Assembly: GCA_963681505.1 (NCBI GenBank)
Contig: OY811973.1
Location: 13,642,237-13,706,236 of the forward strand
Length of the DNA stretch: 64,000 nucleotides
From: Eunapius fragilis
Taxonomy: Eukaryota > Porifera > Demospongiae > Spongillida > Spongillidae
Direction: 5' to 3'
The notes beneath the pieces are model-generated. The model had not been told where the DNA came from and searched no databases. It saw nothing but the letters and a program-made list of their open reading frames with translations. This document shows, one piece after another, positions 36,280-47,874 of this stretch (positions are counted from its first letter, which is position 1; each line of letters begins with the position of its first letter). A program made the position numbers and the translations under genes.

Positions 36280-36480
36280 GAACATACATGTACATGTATA
36301 TGTACATGTATGTATAGATGTATATATGTATGTGTGTGCGTTTATGACTAAGTATGTGTGTGTGACAGTGTTTATGGCTATGTGTACATGTGTGTTTTAT
36401 GTGCACGTATGTGTGCATGTGTTTTATTTGTATGTGTGTACGTACATGTATATGTGTGTATATGTACATGTATGTGTATA
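36280..36480. repeat. Degenerate TGTA/TG repeat
   Basis: Imperfect ATGTACATGTATGTGTG-type tract. A similar one lies at 40640-40875. Confidence 0.85.
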
Positions 36481-36617
36481 TATGAATTAGTGTTATCTAT
36501 GGCAACACCTCACCATATTAAAAAGTCTCCCGTGATCCTCCACTTCACTATACCAACTGCCTCATTCCAGGCCAGGTATGTGTAAAAGTCCGTACTTCCC
36601 TTCAGTACCTTATCGCT

Positions 36618-36619
<2 letters not shown>

Positions 36620-36713
<94 letters not shown>

Positions 36714-36716
36714 TGT

Positions 36717-36750
<34 letters not shown>

Positions 36751-36795
36751 GTGTGTATGTGTGTGTGAGTGTGTGTGTGTGTGTGTGAGTGTGTG

Positions 36796-36846
<51 letters not shown>
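36620..36846. repeat. (TG)n microsatellite with GAG interruptions
   Basis: About 225 bp of TG with regularly spaced GAG steps in the middle. Confidence 0.95.
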
Positions 36847-36848
<2 letters not shown>

Positions 36849-37321
36849 ACCCCTTATACCTACTTCACAAGCCTGAAATTAATTGTAATGTAATTGGGGG
36901 AAGGAGGCTAGGGACACATTTTCCTGTCTAGCCACCCAGCTTTGCCATATTGGGTCTCCAGAATCAAAATGCAGCTTTGTGTATGAAACATACATTAGGC
37001 TTAACCTCACCTTGACTAGGTCTCTTGTAAGAGCAATAATGGCCCGGACTCTCGTAGCTTAAAATTTTTTTACTGTAGGTGTATAATCCATGTTCATGTA
37101 TCTTAACTGTAGTAAGCCATATTACAGTACCTTAATTATGATTATGAAAGTACAAATTTATTTACATATCTTGTGAAACCACAAGTTCATTTACCACACT
37201 GCTGTTTTTCCTCTCTTCTCCTCCACCTCTTTCTCCTTCCCTCCTCCCATCCTCCTCCTCCCTCCCCCTCCTCTCCTCCTCCCCTTTCTACTTATACCCA
37301 TCCTCACACTTCTCCCTCTCC

Positions 37322-39340
37322 TGCCCCGAAGATGTGTGGTCTGTGAGCTCATCACTGTTGCCATGGCAGCTCTACGGGGGATGAGCCTGTCCTCTGCAGT
37401 ACGGAGTTTATTAGTTACCATCATTTGGAGGTATGTCTCCATTGGCGCTACATGTATGTGTCCATTGGTCCTACACATATCATGGGTGTACACAGGGGGG
37501 GGTCATTGGGTTTGAACAACCCCCCGTCCTATCCCCAAAGCGAGATCGCCTTCATCATTGAGTCTAATCAGTTTTATTAAGAACAAAATATATTGTATGA
37601 TGCGTGTATGTTATTGTAAGTTCACCTATTAACCAAATTCAACCCCCCCCCCCCCCCCCCCCCCCCCTCTTCCTGAAGGCTGCGTATCCTACATGTATTG
37701 GTCTTCACTCATTGGTCCTCACTCATAGTGTTTTAAACTCTCCTCTAATCCCTGACCCTGTCGAGTCATTTTAGTTACAGGAAGTAGGAAGAGGTGTGGT
37801 TTTAGTTAAGGGAGATGAAATGTCCACCCCCTCCCCCCATTGGGAGCACACACATCTCCTACACTTTACCTGTATCCATACACGGAGCATATGTTGGCAC
37901 ATTGTCACTGCAGTAAGAATGGTGGAGCCACCTATGTGCTCCTAGATAATAACAATGTGGAGAACATTGCTCAAGAGATGGTCAGGCTTTTGTGTGTGCT
38001 GTACCGTTCCCCTCTTCCCCATCAGTCCCTCCTCCCCATCACTGTGAATTGATGGGGAGGAGGCAGCAGTGATGAGAAGACATCCAGTCAGATTTTCTGG
38101 TAAGCTCTCTGAGCTCCTCCCCCCCCCCCCCCCCCCCCCCCCCCCCTCTTCCCATCAGATTGGTCAGAAAAACTCCTGATGATTGAGTGAAGGTATACCC
38201 AGGTGGTCTGCCAGCAGCTCTGGTTCCAGGCTCAGTGGGCTACCTACATGACTGCCTGGTATGGACCAGGGACTGAACCCATCATACCGAACAATGTGAT
38301 GTAGCTCATGGACTGTGCCAGTCACCCTTCCAACCTCCACCAGGAGAACCACTACTCAAATGTAAAGCTTTGTGTTTTCATCATATAATGCTTGCTACTG
38401 TATATGCAGACTGTAAAGTTGTTCAGTGACGTTGTGTATGGTGTTGACACAAGTTTGTATGTTTGTGTACCAAATGTATCAAATGTAGACAGTTGAAGAA
38501 GGGCTGGTAGTTGTATTAGCTGCTGTCTGAGTCTTTGTGGTTTCATAAGTACTGCCTCTTTAATTAGGAGTGGTGACATGTGGAAGAATTGTTATTGGTT
38601 GTGGGTTTTATGTAAACTTTTCAATTAAGAGGTCAGATAATTCGTTGTTTTTCTTGCTCCTAGCTCTGCATTGGCAGACTTATTAAGTAATATGTAAGGC
38701 ACTCACTCTGCAATGGCTGCAAAGTACATGTAGGTTCTGCATTATGACATACCTCACTGAGGTCAGATCTCGCACCTCATTGTGTCGAATTGAAGGAAAG
38801 CCTCCTGATGGGCAATTCATGGCATGCTCCACAGTATAGATGGAGCCACATATGCAATGTGATGGTAATAAAGGAGGTTACCAGCCATAGTGTAAGCAGA
38901 TAGCATCTCTAAAAGCACTCTAGGTTCTCAGGGCCATACCCAGAGGGGGTTCCGTAACCAAGGAAACCAATAAAATTGCTATAGCAATTTTATAGGTTTC
39001 CTTGGTTACGAACCCCCTCTGGGTACGGCCATGGTTCTTTTCCTCAAATTGTTGGATCCCACGCTCAGGAGGCAACGAAGTTGCACAAGTGATGCATGGT
39101 ATCCTCAAGAGGTATGAAGAGCTCACTACTGTGAGGTATAGTTAGAGCAAGGTATGTCCATTTACCAGATTGTAGTACATGTTTTTTATTTTAAACACAT
39201 ACACCAGCATCTTTGCCATTGTGTATGTGAGTGATGAGTGCCAGCCTTCATGCCATCGATCACCATGGCATCCTGTTTTGTGTTACTGGCCATTGAACAG
39301 TGTTTAGTAAGAAACATGCAGGTACATGTATGTGAGCGTG
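37322..39340 (+). pseudogene. Scattered exon-like frames of an unrecognised gene
   Basis: Several stretches look like exons. About 37332-37431 encodes CELITVAMAALRGMSLSSAV and ends at a GTATGT donor. About 37913-38052 encodes NGGATYVLLDNNNVENIAQE and on to PITVN, with a stop. 38194-38272 encodes YPGGLPAALVPGSVGYLHDC. About 39053-39136 encodes GGNEVAQVMHGILKRYEELT with a GTATAG donor. About 39238-39319 encodes MPSITMASCFVLLAIEQCLV with a GTACAT donor. Codon patterns look protein-like but no family was recognised and joins are not proven. It could be a host gene fragment captured by the nested element, or the element's own gene. Confidence 0.3.
38929..39032. mobile_element. ~100-bp near-perfect hairpin MITE
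   Basis: The sequence from CAGGGCCATACCCAGAGG to CCTCTGGGTACGGCCATG folds on itself with a centre at GCTATAGC. GGTTCT occurs on both sides, consistent with a short target duplication. The CAGGG end suggests a miniature hAT-type element. Confidence 0.65.
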
Positions 39341-39479
39341 TGTGGGTGGTATGTATAGTATGCAAGCACTTACATTGTTTTTCCAGCTGTGGGTTGTGTG
39401 TATGTTTGCATGTGTATGTGATAGATAGCTAAACCACCCATTTGAGCGCAGTCATTCCTATTCTCAACAAAAATCTTTA

Positions 39480-40160
39480 TGTATGGTTGTAATTAGCCCT
39501 GGATCCAGGATTTGGCGGGGGGCACATTGATAATAAATACATGTGAAGCCAGTGGCAGATCCAGAATTAAATTAAAGGGGGATTGGAGGGACAGAGACAC
39601 CAAAGGGAGATGTGCTCGGGTTGCAGACCTAATTCCCCCCACTCCCCTCTGTCCGCCAGTGTCTGCATAGGAATTAAGTAGTCTGCCATACACATGATTG
39701 TGTATGAGAGGGCGGGGCAGCTTTGGGCTATTCCATTATTTAACCATACACACCTACAGATGACAATAATTGCAAACGTAACCCCCAGGACAATATATAA
39801 AACCACCTTAAGTTTTTTAATACCCCCAGACAAGCTTCTATTTGGTTACATCTCCCCTGGACAAGCTTATGTTATACCTGCTAACCCCTACCACTCCCAC
39901 CCCCCCCCCACCCCCCAAATACAAGCTTATGTTTTATCTGCTAGCACCCGGGACAGGCATTTATACTACCCCCCTCAGGACATATTTGCAACCCTGGACA
40001 ACGACATCGACATGTTTCTAAACACAACCCCCCACCATGGACACCATTGTTGTCATCTGTAGGAGTGTACAGTTAAATAATGGAATAATCCAATTGGTAC
40101 CAGAGGGGCGGGATATGAATTTGGGGGGGGGGGGGGGGGGGGGGGGGGGCGCATGCACAT
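39480..40160. repeat. Fragments of GGCGGATCCAGGATT-type repeats and homopolymers
   Basis: GATCCAGGATTTGG at about 39504 and GGCAGATCCAGAATT at about 39553 are near-copies of the end sequence of small hAT-like repeats in the window. Short direct repeats with ACAAGCTTATGTT at about 39860 and 39923, and a poly-G run at 40123-40149, follow. No gene is supported. Confidence 0.5.
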
Positions 40161-40226
40161 GGCTAGATCGCTGAAATCAACCTTAGCCTTAGTTTGGTAA
40201 TGTAAAACTGATGGCCTTTCCTAACT

Positions 40227-40590
40227 CCCCAGTATTGCAACGTCCAATACCCCACCGGTTCAAACCTACCATAACTTGCAGTAGGAGTAATCAAATCGCT
40301 TCAAATTCAGTTTGCAAATAGAGAGGTCCCTACATGCACATTTTCCCGCTTGATATAGCGGGACATAACTTGCCGTGATAGGTACAGGAACCTCTCTACC
40401 CACAAACCGAATTTTAAAAGTGATTTGATTATAGGAGAACCGAAAAGTATTTGGCGGGTTTGAACCTAGTGGGGTATCACACATTGCAATACCCCAAAAT
40501 GTATTTCACCATACAGAAATGGTGTACTATGAAGTGTTGAGAATAAGAAGTCATTAGCCTTAACCGTTCGGAAGTTATAGTTATTCAAAC
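40227..40590. repeat. Foldback repeat related to the 6129-8471 arms
   Basis: ATTGCAACGTCCAATACCCC at 40233 is mirrored by GGGGTATCACACATTGCAAT near 40490, with matching inner blocks (AATCAAATCGCTT versus AGTGATTTGATT). The same ends occur near 6318 and 8275 in the larger foldback. Confidence 0.65.
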
Positions 40591-40639
40591 GCAAGGGAAT
40601 ATTGAGGGGCAATTTTGTTGGAAACTGTCCCATATATAT

Positions 40640-40875
40640 AAATGTGTGCATACATGTATGTGTTTTTTGTACATGTATATATGTGAAAATGTATGTATCA
40701 GTGTGTGTTTTATGTGTATGTGTACATGTATGTGTGCATGTTTTATGTATGTGTGTACATGTATGTATTTGTGTATGTTTTCACATGTATGTGTATTATG
40801 TACACATGTGTACTTGTATGTATGTGTGTGTTTTATGTATGTCTGTACATGCATATGTGTGTGCATGTGTATACA
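40640..40875. repeat. Degenerate TGTA/TG repeat
   Basis: Imperfect ATGTGTACATGTATG tract, giving Cys-Met-Tyr-rich frames on both strands. Confidence 0.85.
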
Positions 40876-40960
40876 ATTGATTGTTTGAAGTAACAATAGC
40901 ACCATAAACAAACATGTACAAATAAAATTCTATGTTCTTGACCTTCATGTTTTCTCAGCC

Positions 40961-41071
40961 TTGTAGAGACTCACTGATGAAGAACCACGTGTGTAGCTAT
41001 GTTAGTGATTCAGTGTCAGCGCTCTTGAACTATTTGACATGCTCCCGCCTGAAAGAGTGCTGCAAGATGTA
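40961..41071 (+). pseudogene. Exon-like frame of an unrecognised gene
   Basis: After a TTTCTCAG acceptor, the frame reads DSLMKNHVCSYVSDSVSALL and NYLTCSRLKECCKM, then TAA. It looks protein-like, and may be the last exon of the scattered frames at 37322-39340 in the nested element. Confidence 0.3.
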
Positions 41072-41474
41072 AAATAGGTCACAGTCAAGTTGAATTTTAA
41101 TTTAGGATTGGAGTTAGTGATACATTAGTGTGGGCCTATTGCTTTCTGGCCACTTAATTATATGTAATCTTTTGTTTTAAGTAATGAATTGCTTCCAAAC
41201 GTGATAAACAGATCTTGTTAGGACTGATATTTGTTTTATGGGACACAAATATAAGGCATAGTCTCCCTGTCTGAAGTAATCTCTGTGGATGCTATCACAG
41301 CCTCACCCGTCACCAAAGGGTATACTGTCAAAGAAACTAGAGGACCCACCAGTTCTCATTGTTGTTGAAAGCATCATCACCTGCTGACAAGGCTCGGCTC
41401 CTCTCTGTGTCAGCACCTCATGCTGCATCCTGGCTACTGGTCACACCTCCTAGTCTTGACCTGAACTTTGAACC

Positions 41475-41665
41475 CAATGAACTGTAATTCTCCATCCAAT
41501 GGTGGCTAGGGATGGAGATGGCTAGAGGCTCCTCATGTTCTTTGTGCCCTGGCGCTACTACTTGTAAACAGGGTGGTGATGTTGTCACTGCATGGCCACA
41601 ACCATCTGCATAACGTGTATGTTGAGTTCTGCCATCGTGCCCATCTTCAGGAGTGAGAGTAGAGT
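41475..41665 (+). mobile_element. Decayed LINE endonuclease-domain fragment
   Basis: Translated pieces (NGG/WWLG-type start, CSLCPG, TCKQGGDVVT, VEFCHRAHLQ) match the fragment at 12639-13205 but frames change within it. This is an old truncated copy. Confidence 0.6.
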
Positions 41666-42240
41666 CAGGCAGTACCATTACACCAGACCTAAGCCATACC
41701 CAGCCAGCGATGTACTTGTCCTCGATTGGAGAGAGAATACATCCACTGGCCGGGCGGCTTAAGTCTGGTGTACTGCCAAGATGGACATGGTGACAGAACG
41801 CAGATGGTTGTACAACAATGGTTGTACAATTTTACAACGGTAGGAGGGTGAGTGTTAACTATGTAATTGCCGGTGTTAACAGCAAAGACAGTGTACAAAT
41901 GAGCTGCAAACTCTTGGCAGGTATATGAGCTCCTTGTTTTCTTTTCCCTAGCCTCCACCAAGAAGCGGCCACACACTCTGCAACGCTCTTTGACTTTCGT
42001 TATGTGGTGCTCCATCCAAAGCAACACCTATTATTCATATAAAACAAATGTCCTAGTTCTGAACATTGTATATATGCTCTCCCATGTGTGTTGTTGAGTG
42101 TTTATAATCACGGATCCTGTTCTGTGGGTTAGTTCGATCGTACACCAAGCTTGAAGTAGACCCACCGAAGTTACATCTGGCTGCGTGTAACTATTAATCA
42201 AATCAACTGCTCTTGCGCGTTGATACTTTTTTTTTTTACT

Positions 42241-42450
42241 AGACTGGTAGGGTGTGTGCGGGAGCTATTTATTTGAACGGAATTACTTAGAACATGTGGC
42301 TCGGCAAACAGACATGTATAATGCAAGGTACGAACGTTACAACTTTTGGCTTACACAGTATCGTCAGATCAGACAAGAGTGTAACCTACCAGGCCACCCA
42401 TACCTACACACCATCACATGTACACAGACCATCACCTACACACTATGATG
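42241..42450 (+). pseudogene. Exon-like frame of an unrecognised gene
   Basis: After a TTTTTACTAG acceptor the frame reads TGRVCGSYLFERNYLEHVAR, then YNARYERYNFWLTQYRQIRQ, ending TAA-free to a TGA at 42446. The composition is convincing for protein but no family is recognised. Confidence 0.35.
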
Positions 42451-43270
42451 ACATACCAGTACACCTCACACATGTGGATACTCAGCAGCAAAAATATGAC
42501 CAAATGGCTGGATGTTATATTATTACATGTACAGGCATCTGTATTGCTACACACTCAACAGGTCAGTTTTTATAAAGTGGGAAGGAAAAGTTTACATAAT
42601 CACCCACAACTACCTATATACATAGTTCTTATCTAAAAGACCAAGCCTATCTGCTTTCAGCAAGTCCATCAATACCAGCAACTATCCACATTCACACATA
42701 CAGTTCTTACACCACCAAATACAAATGCCAAGCACACACAAATCTACAGTGTACATGCATGCATCACATGAAGTCTGTAGAGCCTTGTAGCTACTTGAGG
42801 ACCACACAAAGCCTGCAATGTCCCTTCTATTTGAGTTGTTGCTGAAGCTTTTTGTCATGCTGGCTATATCACATTGACCATACAGCCATCTAGGGAGCAT
42901 TTCATGTGGAGTAGGAAAAATAAATAAAAAGAACGGTTAGTGTTCTTAGCCTATCCTGTTGATCACTACCCCTTTATGTTGGGCAGATGACCTCTGATAG
43001 GGGTAGGCTAAGAACAAATGTAAGGCAGAATTATGGGTACATGTATGAAGGGAACTGCATATGTTATCTTGTTGTTACATGTAGTACATATGAGTTGGTG
43101 TATGGGGTGCATGCCATATTGTTGCCCCTTGGCAATAAGTGATATAACCTCAGAGTTGCCTTAGCAACGAATTTTTAAAATTCCCCCTCTAAGGTTTTTA
43201 TCAAAGAAACCCCATGTGTGGGACTGGTAGTGTTCACTGTTATGCTCACTGTTCTAGTGTGTGATGTGTA

Positions 43271-43298
43271 GTGTGTGTGTGTGTGTGTGTATGTGTGT

Positions 43299-43384
<86 letters not shown>
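43271..43384. repeat. (TG)n microsatellite
   Basis: About 115 bp of nearly pure TG. Confidence 0.95.
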
Positions 43385-43388
<4 letters not shown>

Positions 43389-43919
43389 TTAAACTCATGT
43401 TGGTCTAATGATCTGTAGGCTAGGTGGTTGGCCAGCTATACGCTAGGGTGCTGGTGTGCCTGTGGGGTAACCTGGTGTGTACATGCTGTTATTAAGGGAT
43501 AACAGGTGACACAATCCATCACCGAGAAAAAACATCAGTGGGGGGGGGGGGAGGGACAAATGTTAAGTTGAAACTTTTAGGAGGACTTTATACCAAGCGA
43601 GCCAATTATGTGCATGGGTTGTGTCACTTGTTATCCCTTCATTGCCAAGAGGGGGCAAAAATATGGGAGGTGTGGGCACTCCCGCCTCATCAATGAAACT
43701 ATGCTGGTGTGTAGGGTCATTGGGAATGTGCACATTGTTGCTAGTGTGTACTGGTATGTGGTTGGTGGAGAATATGAGTTGGGTGTGTATGCTGATGGGA
43801 GGTCATTTAGTTGTGTATGCTGGGAGTGTACACTCATGTTGGGGGTGAAAAATGTTATTTGATGTGTTGGGTGAGTAATATAGAATTCTGAGTGTGACTG
43901 TGTTTTGAGTCATGGGCAC

Positions 43920-44620
43920 CCCCCCCCCCCCCCTTTTGAGACTCAATGGCGCCCCACCCCCAACCCCTTGTAATAAATGCTTGTTAAATAATTTAACCCC
44001 TGTCCCAGTATTGATTTCTACTTACATGCGCCTCCCCCCTGCCCACCTCCCTACATAGGCGGCGCTGACACTACGGCAAGTACGGCGAACGCCGTAGCAC
44101 TTTTTATGTTACACCCCTGCTCATATATTGAAGACCCTCTTTCCACCCCCCCCCCACCCCCCCCCAGTCCGCCGTATCACTTTTTTTATTGCTCTGCCGC
44201 CACTGCCCTATAATTGGTGCCCCTCCCCTCCCCTCTGCCCCCCCCCCCCCCCCCCCCCTTCTAGAAAAGCTGGGGGCACCCATGGGAGTGCACACTTGTT
44301 AGTATCTGTGGGTTATACAGGGGCGGTTACAGGGTTTTCCAAAAGGGGGGGTTGAGACCCACGATACGAAAAGCGGGGAGGGGGGGGTGCTGTCCGCTTC
44401 AGGCCTGATACAAAAAGCGGGGGGGGGGGGGGGTGCTGTCCATTTAAGGCCTGATACGAAAAGCGGAGGGGGGGGGGGGGGGGTGCTGTCCAGCGCTTCA
44501 GGCCCGATACAAACAGCGGGGAAGGAAGAGGGGCTGTTTTTACAGAAGAGGGGGCGTTACCATATATGAAAGGGGGGGTTGCAACCCCCAAAACCCCCCC
44601 CCCCTGGATCCGCCTAGAGC
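43920..44620. repeat. Cluster of G/C-homopolymer repeats
   Basis: Contains CAGGGGCGGTTACAGGGTTT at about 44319 and GGATCCGCCTAG at about 44606 as facing ends. Between them are tandem units with GATACAAAAAGCGGGGGG and TGCTGTCC. Similar units occur at about 7150-7210 and 47690-47730. About 44059-44210 has ACTACGGCAAGTACGGCG and CCGCCGTATCACTTTTTT, another small repeat. No gene is present. Confidence 0.55.
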
Positions 44621-45553
44621 TGTTATGTGTGTGATGGTGAGTATAATACTGTGCAGGACAACATTAAAACTCACCTGTATGCTTGATCACATGGTGGCCA
44701 TGTTGCCTGAAGTCATACTAGCTGATGTTTCCCAGGAGATAAAGCCAGTATGCTAAAACCCAAGCACCATACAATGGTAGATGTAAAGAGCACAGCATAC
44801 ATGTATATACAAATTTATGCACCCCAAGAAGCCACAAGACACATAAGCAAAAAGGATACTCAAGCATTAAATAATTTGAGACTCACCGTTCCTTTCATAT
44901 ACATGTAGCACGGACCACCCCTATTAGGCCCATACGAATATGCGCTCCTAACTTTTAATACGGCTATTTTCAGACAGTACAATACGAACAGGTTGATATC
45001 AAAGGATGAGGTCATGATTGTGGCCGTTCCTGAATTATGGGGGAGCAAATTGATTGGCTGGAAGGAGTACAGTATGCGATCGCAGTCCCCGGCCCCCATA
45101 GGTGTCAGCGCGTTAAGTTACAACTAGCGAACGTGGCGTGTACTATATCCGCCACTTCTGTAACAGTAACAATGTGCCATTCTGCACTTAGTAACAATCC
45201 GCAATTGTACATAACCCACCTTTACAAAATGTGGTTGGCCGTCTATGTGCTAATTGATGCGCATCCACCCCTCGTCGGATGGGGTGGGGCTGGCCTGGAT
45301 ACATGCACGAGTTTATTAACGAAATGCTGCTTATTGTAGTTATTGAAGCTAACGGGAGTGTTGAATTTATAATTACCTGCGATAGTAATTAAATTTTTGT
45401 CTTGATTTTTGTATAACGTTGCATACTTACAACGCAATGAAAAATAAAATTTGAATTCAGCCCAATTTTTAGTATTTTCTGAGTTTATTTAGAATTCAAT
45501 TTGAAATAAAAATGCAAGATGACCGCCGATGTATGGGCCATTTCTCCATATGA

Positions 45554-46495
45554 CCTTTACTTGAAGAAAGCTGGGAGAAAAAAAAAAGAATAGCATTGAT
45601 TGTACATACAGTAGCAGATTTCTGCATGCCGGCACGTAATTATTATCTCGCGATATATTAAAGCTATAAACATGAAATTAAGAATTCATGATGTATAAAA
45701 TATTGGCACATATGGCAAATGATCGTTGGACGTGATCGATGGACGTGATCGATGGACGTGATCGATGGCCGTGATCGATGGACGTGATCGATGGCCGTGA
45801 TCGATGGCCGTGATCGATGGCCGTGATCGATGGACGTGATCGATGGCCGTGATCGATGGCCGTGATCGATGGCCGTGATCGATGGCCGTGATCGATGGAC
45901 GTGATCGATGGACGTGATCGATGGCCGTGATCGATGGCCGTGATCGATGGCCGTGATCGATGGCCGTGATCGATGGACGTGATCGATGGCCGTGATCGAT
46001 GGCCGTGATCGATGGCCGTGATCGATGGCCGTGATCGATGGCCGTGATCGATGGCCGTGATCGATGGCCGTGATCGATGGCCGTGATCGATGGCCGTGAT
46101 CGATGGCCGTGATCGATGGCCGTGATCGATGGACGTGATCGATGGACGTGATCGATGGACGTGATCGATCGATGGACGTGATCGATGGACGTGATCGATG
46201 GACGTGATCGATCGATGGACGTGATCGATGGACGTGATCGATGAACGTGATCGATCGATGGGTGTGATCGATCGATGGGATCGATGGGCTGATCGATCGA
46301 TGGACGTGATCGATGATTCAATCGATGGTTCACTGAATTTTTCAATCCATGGGCAGCAGCCGATTTATGGTGATCGATTGATGAAAGCACCCTACAATTG
46401 CATGATCGATTGATGAAAGCACCCTACAGTTGCATGATCGATTGATGAAAGCAGCCGATTTCGGACGATCGATTATTGACATGATTGGCGTTCCA
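45554..46495. repeat. Right inverted arm of Z, outer part
   Basis: Inverse of 23597-24500. Continues the arm interrupted at 35259. Confidence 0.85.
45721..46325 (-). repeat. 13-bp CATCGATC satellite, right tip of Z
   Basis: Reverse complement of the left-tip array, about four units longer. The order of GGC and GTC variants differs from the left array in places, showing that the two arrays evolve independently by unit gain and loss. Confidence 0.95.
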
Positions 46496-47734
46496 TATGT
46501 ATGGAGGTTCCTAGCTGTTGTAGCCAAATCCAGTATGCTTGCAAGTTTAACCCACACTGACACTGTGTTGTTACATGCACATACAACACACACACACAAA
46601 CACACACATACACACTCGCACGCACACACACACACACATACACACTTGCACGCAGGGCATTTCTGATATAAATTCTACACAGAGGATTTGATGGGGTTAA
46701 CCTTTAGTTCCTGCATCTATGGAATCGGTAGTAGGCAGCAGTGTGTTATATCATCTGCCATATGATTGTACAGGATTAATTGGTTTTTATTTGTTTCTTA
46801 GATGTTGGTTTTGGTCTTACCTCTTCCACCATAACATCCACCAAGCTACGAATGGTACATTGCGTTGGTACACCATCAACTGTTTGGTTCACTGGTCTCT
46901 TTTAAATAGGATGAAATGAAATCCATTTCAAGAAGATGGCAATCCTTTCCTGACACTACTCTAACTGGATGATAATGACATGATGCTATGCAGTAGTCGT
47001 CGTTGATTATTACTTGTGGACTTTTGTGTATCAGTTGGTGCATTTGGAAGTGAAATGAGTATAAAATGTTTGATATCTACATCTATCCCTATTTCTGATG
47101 TGGGGCAGTGCACTGTATACAGTTGATAAACAATTGAGGGAGTAGAGTAGGGCTTTGTATTAGAGGAGCAAATGTTACGTGCATGCACATAGTTGTTTGC
47201 GGAGACATATCATACCCCACCATCAATGGCGTATCCAGGATTTCAGCGAAGGGGGTGCTTCAGGTCAGACTCAATATGGAAAGGGGGGGGAGGGGGGGGA
47301 GGCTTTAACCCTCCAGATTTTTGCACTTCAGGTATTAAAATTTCTGAAGTCGTTATAATCCATTGTAAAGCGCTCGCTATTCAATAGATCATAGAGTTGC
47401 CCTTTCATGTAAGGTACCTCCCCCTCTTCTGCTAAGCAACTCCCCCTCCCCCCGCCTTTCGTATTGTGCCTGAAGTGTACACCTCCCCCCACCCTCACTG
47501 TCGTATCGCCGGACTAAACCCCCAACCATAATTAGCCCCCCCCACCCCCCGCTTGTCGTCTCGCGGGTCTAAATCCCCAACCATAATTAGCCCCCTTCCC
47601 CCCCACCCTTAAAACTTGTCTACGCCCTTGGGGGGTGGGGGCAGAGATTATCTCTGGTGGGGGGGGAGTGCCAGAGATATATTATCTCTGGGAGTGCTGT
47701 CCGCTTCAGGTCCGATACAAAAAGTGGGGGCCCT

Positions 47735-47850
47735 TTGTTATCGTTAATAATTAACGGTTACAGGTCGAAGCTAACGTATCCCAGAGAGCTGGGTGCTCCG
47801 GGTGCTTCACCCTCCTCGGCCAAAATTGTAACCGGTAATAACGATAACGC
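47735..47850. mobile_element. Small MITE with GTTATCGTTA ends
   Basis: GTTATCGTTAATAATTAACGG faces CCGGTAATAACGATAAC about 100 bp away. The copy in X-B at about 60432-60562 has longer matching ends (AAATACGTTATCG and CGATAACGTATTT). It is present in both X copies, so inserted before they separated. Confidence 0.6.
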
Positions 47851-47874
47851 TATGCCAAACAATTAAAGGGCCCT

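Larger units (their letters stand above)
35260..45552. mobile_element. 10.3-kb X-related element nested in the right arm of Z
   Basis: The ends CATATCGAGAAAT and ATTTCTCCATATG are inverted repeats. The right end also resembles the X right end over about 60 bp (GGGCCATTTCT versus GGGGCATTTCT, then CAAATTGAATTC in reverse). The left arm of Z (about 24497-24510) is the empty site; the only duplicated base is A (35259/45553). Contents are microsatellites, G/C homopolymers, small repeats and several exon-like frames on the + strand, but no recognised transposase. Confidence 0.75.
23597..46495. mobile_element. Giant inverted-repeat element Z carrying HECT and Ulp1-like genes
   Basis: Termini are perfect inverses (TGGAACGCCAATCATG at 23597, CATGATTGGCGTTCCA ending 46495) flanked by TATGTA at 23591-23596 and 46496-46501. 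X copy B (about 59280-59305) shows the uninterrupted sequence, so this is an insertion of 22.9 kb, or 12.6 kb without the 10.3-kb element nested in the right arm. The inverted arms are about 2.5 kb (23597-26078 versus 33667-35258 plus 45554-46495) and look nearly identical. The tips are arrays of a 13-bp CATCGATC satellite. Genes between the arms are a HECT E3 ligase (+) and a Ulp1-like protease (-), starting divergently about 1.2 kb apart. No DNA polymerase B, integrase or capsid gene was seen, so it is not assigned to Polintons. A transposase was not identified. Confidence 0.8.

Noticed and set aside
35260-45552. Treating 35260-45552 as part of Z itself
   Set aside because: The left arm of Z is continuous at the matching point, and the segment has its own inverted ends.
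23597-46495. Z as a Polinton/Maverick
   Set aside because: The size and 6-bp duplication fit, but no polymerase B, integrase, packaging ATPase or capsid sequence was seen, and the terminus does not start with the usual AG.
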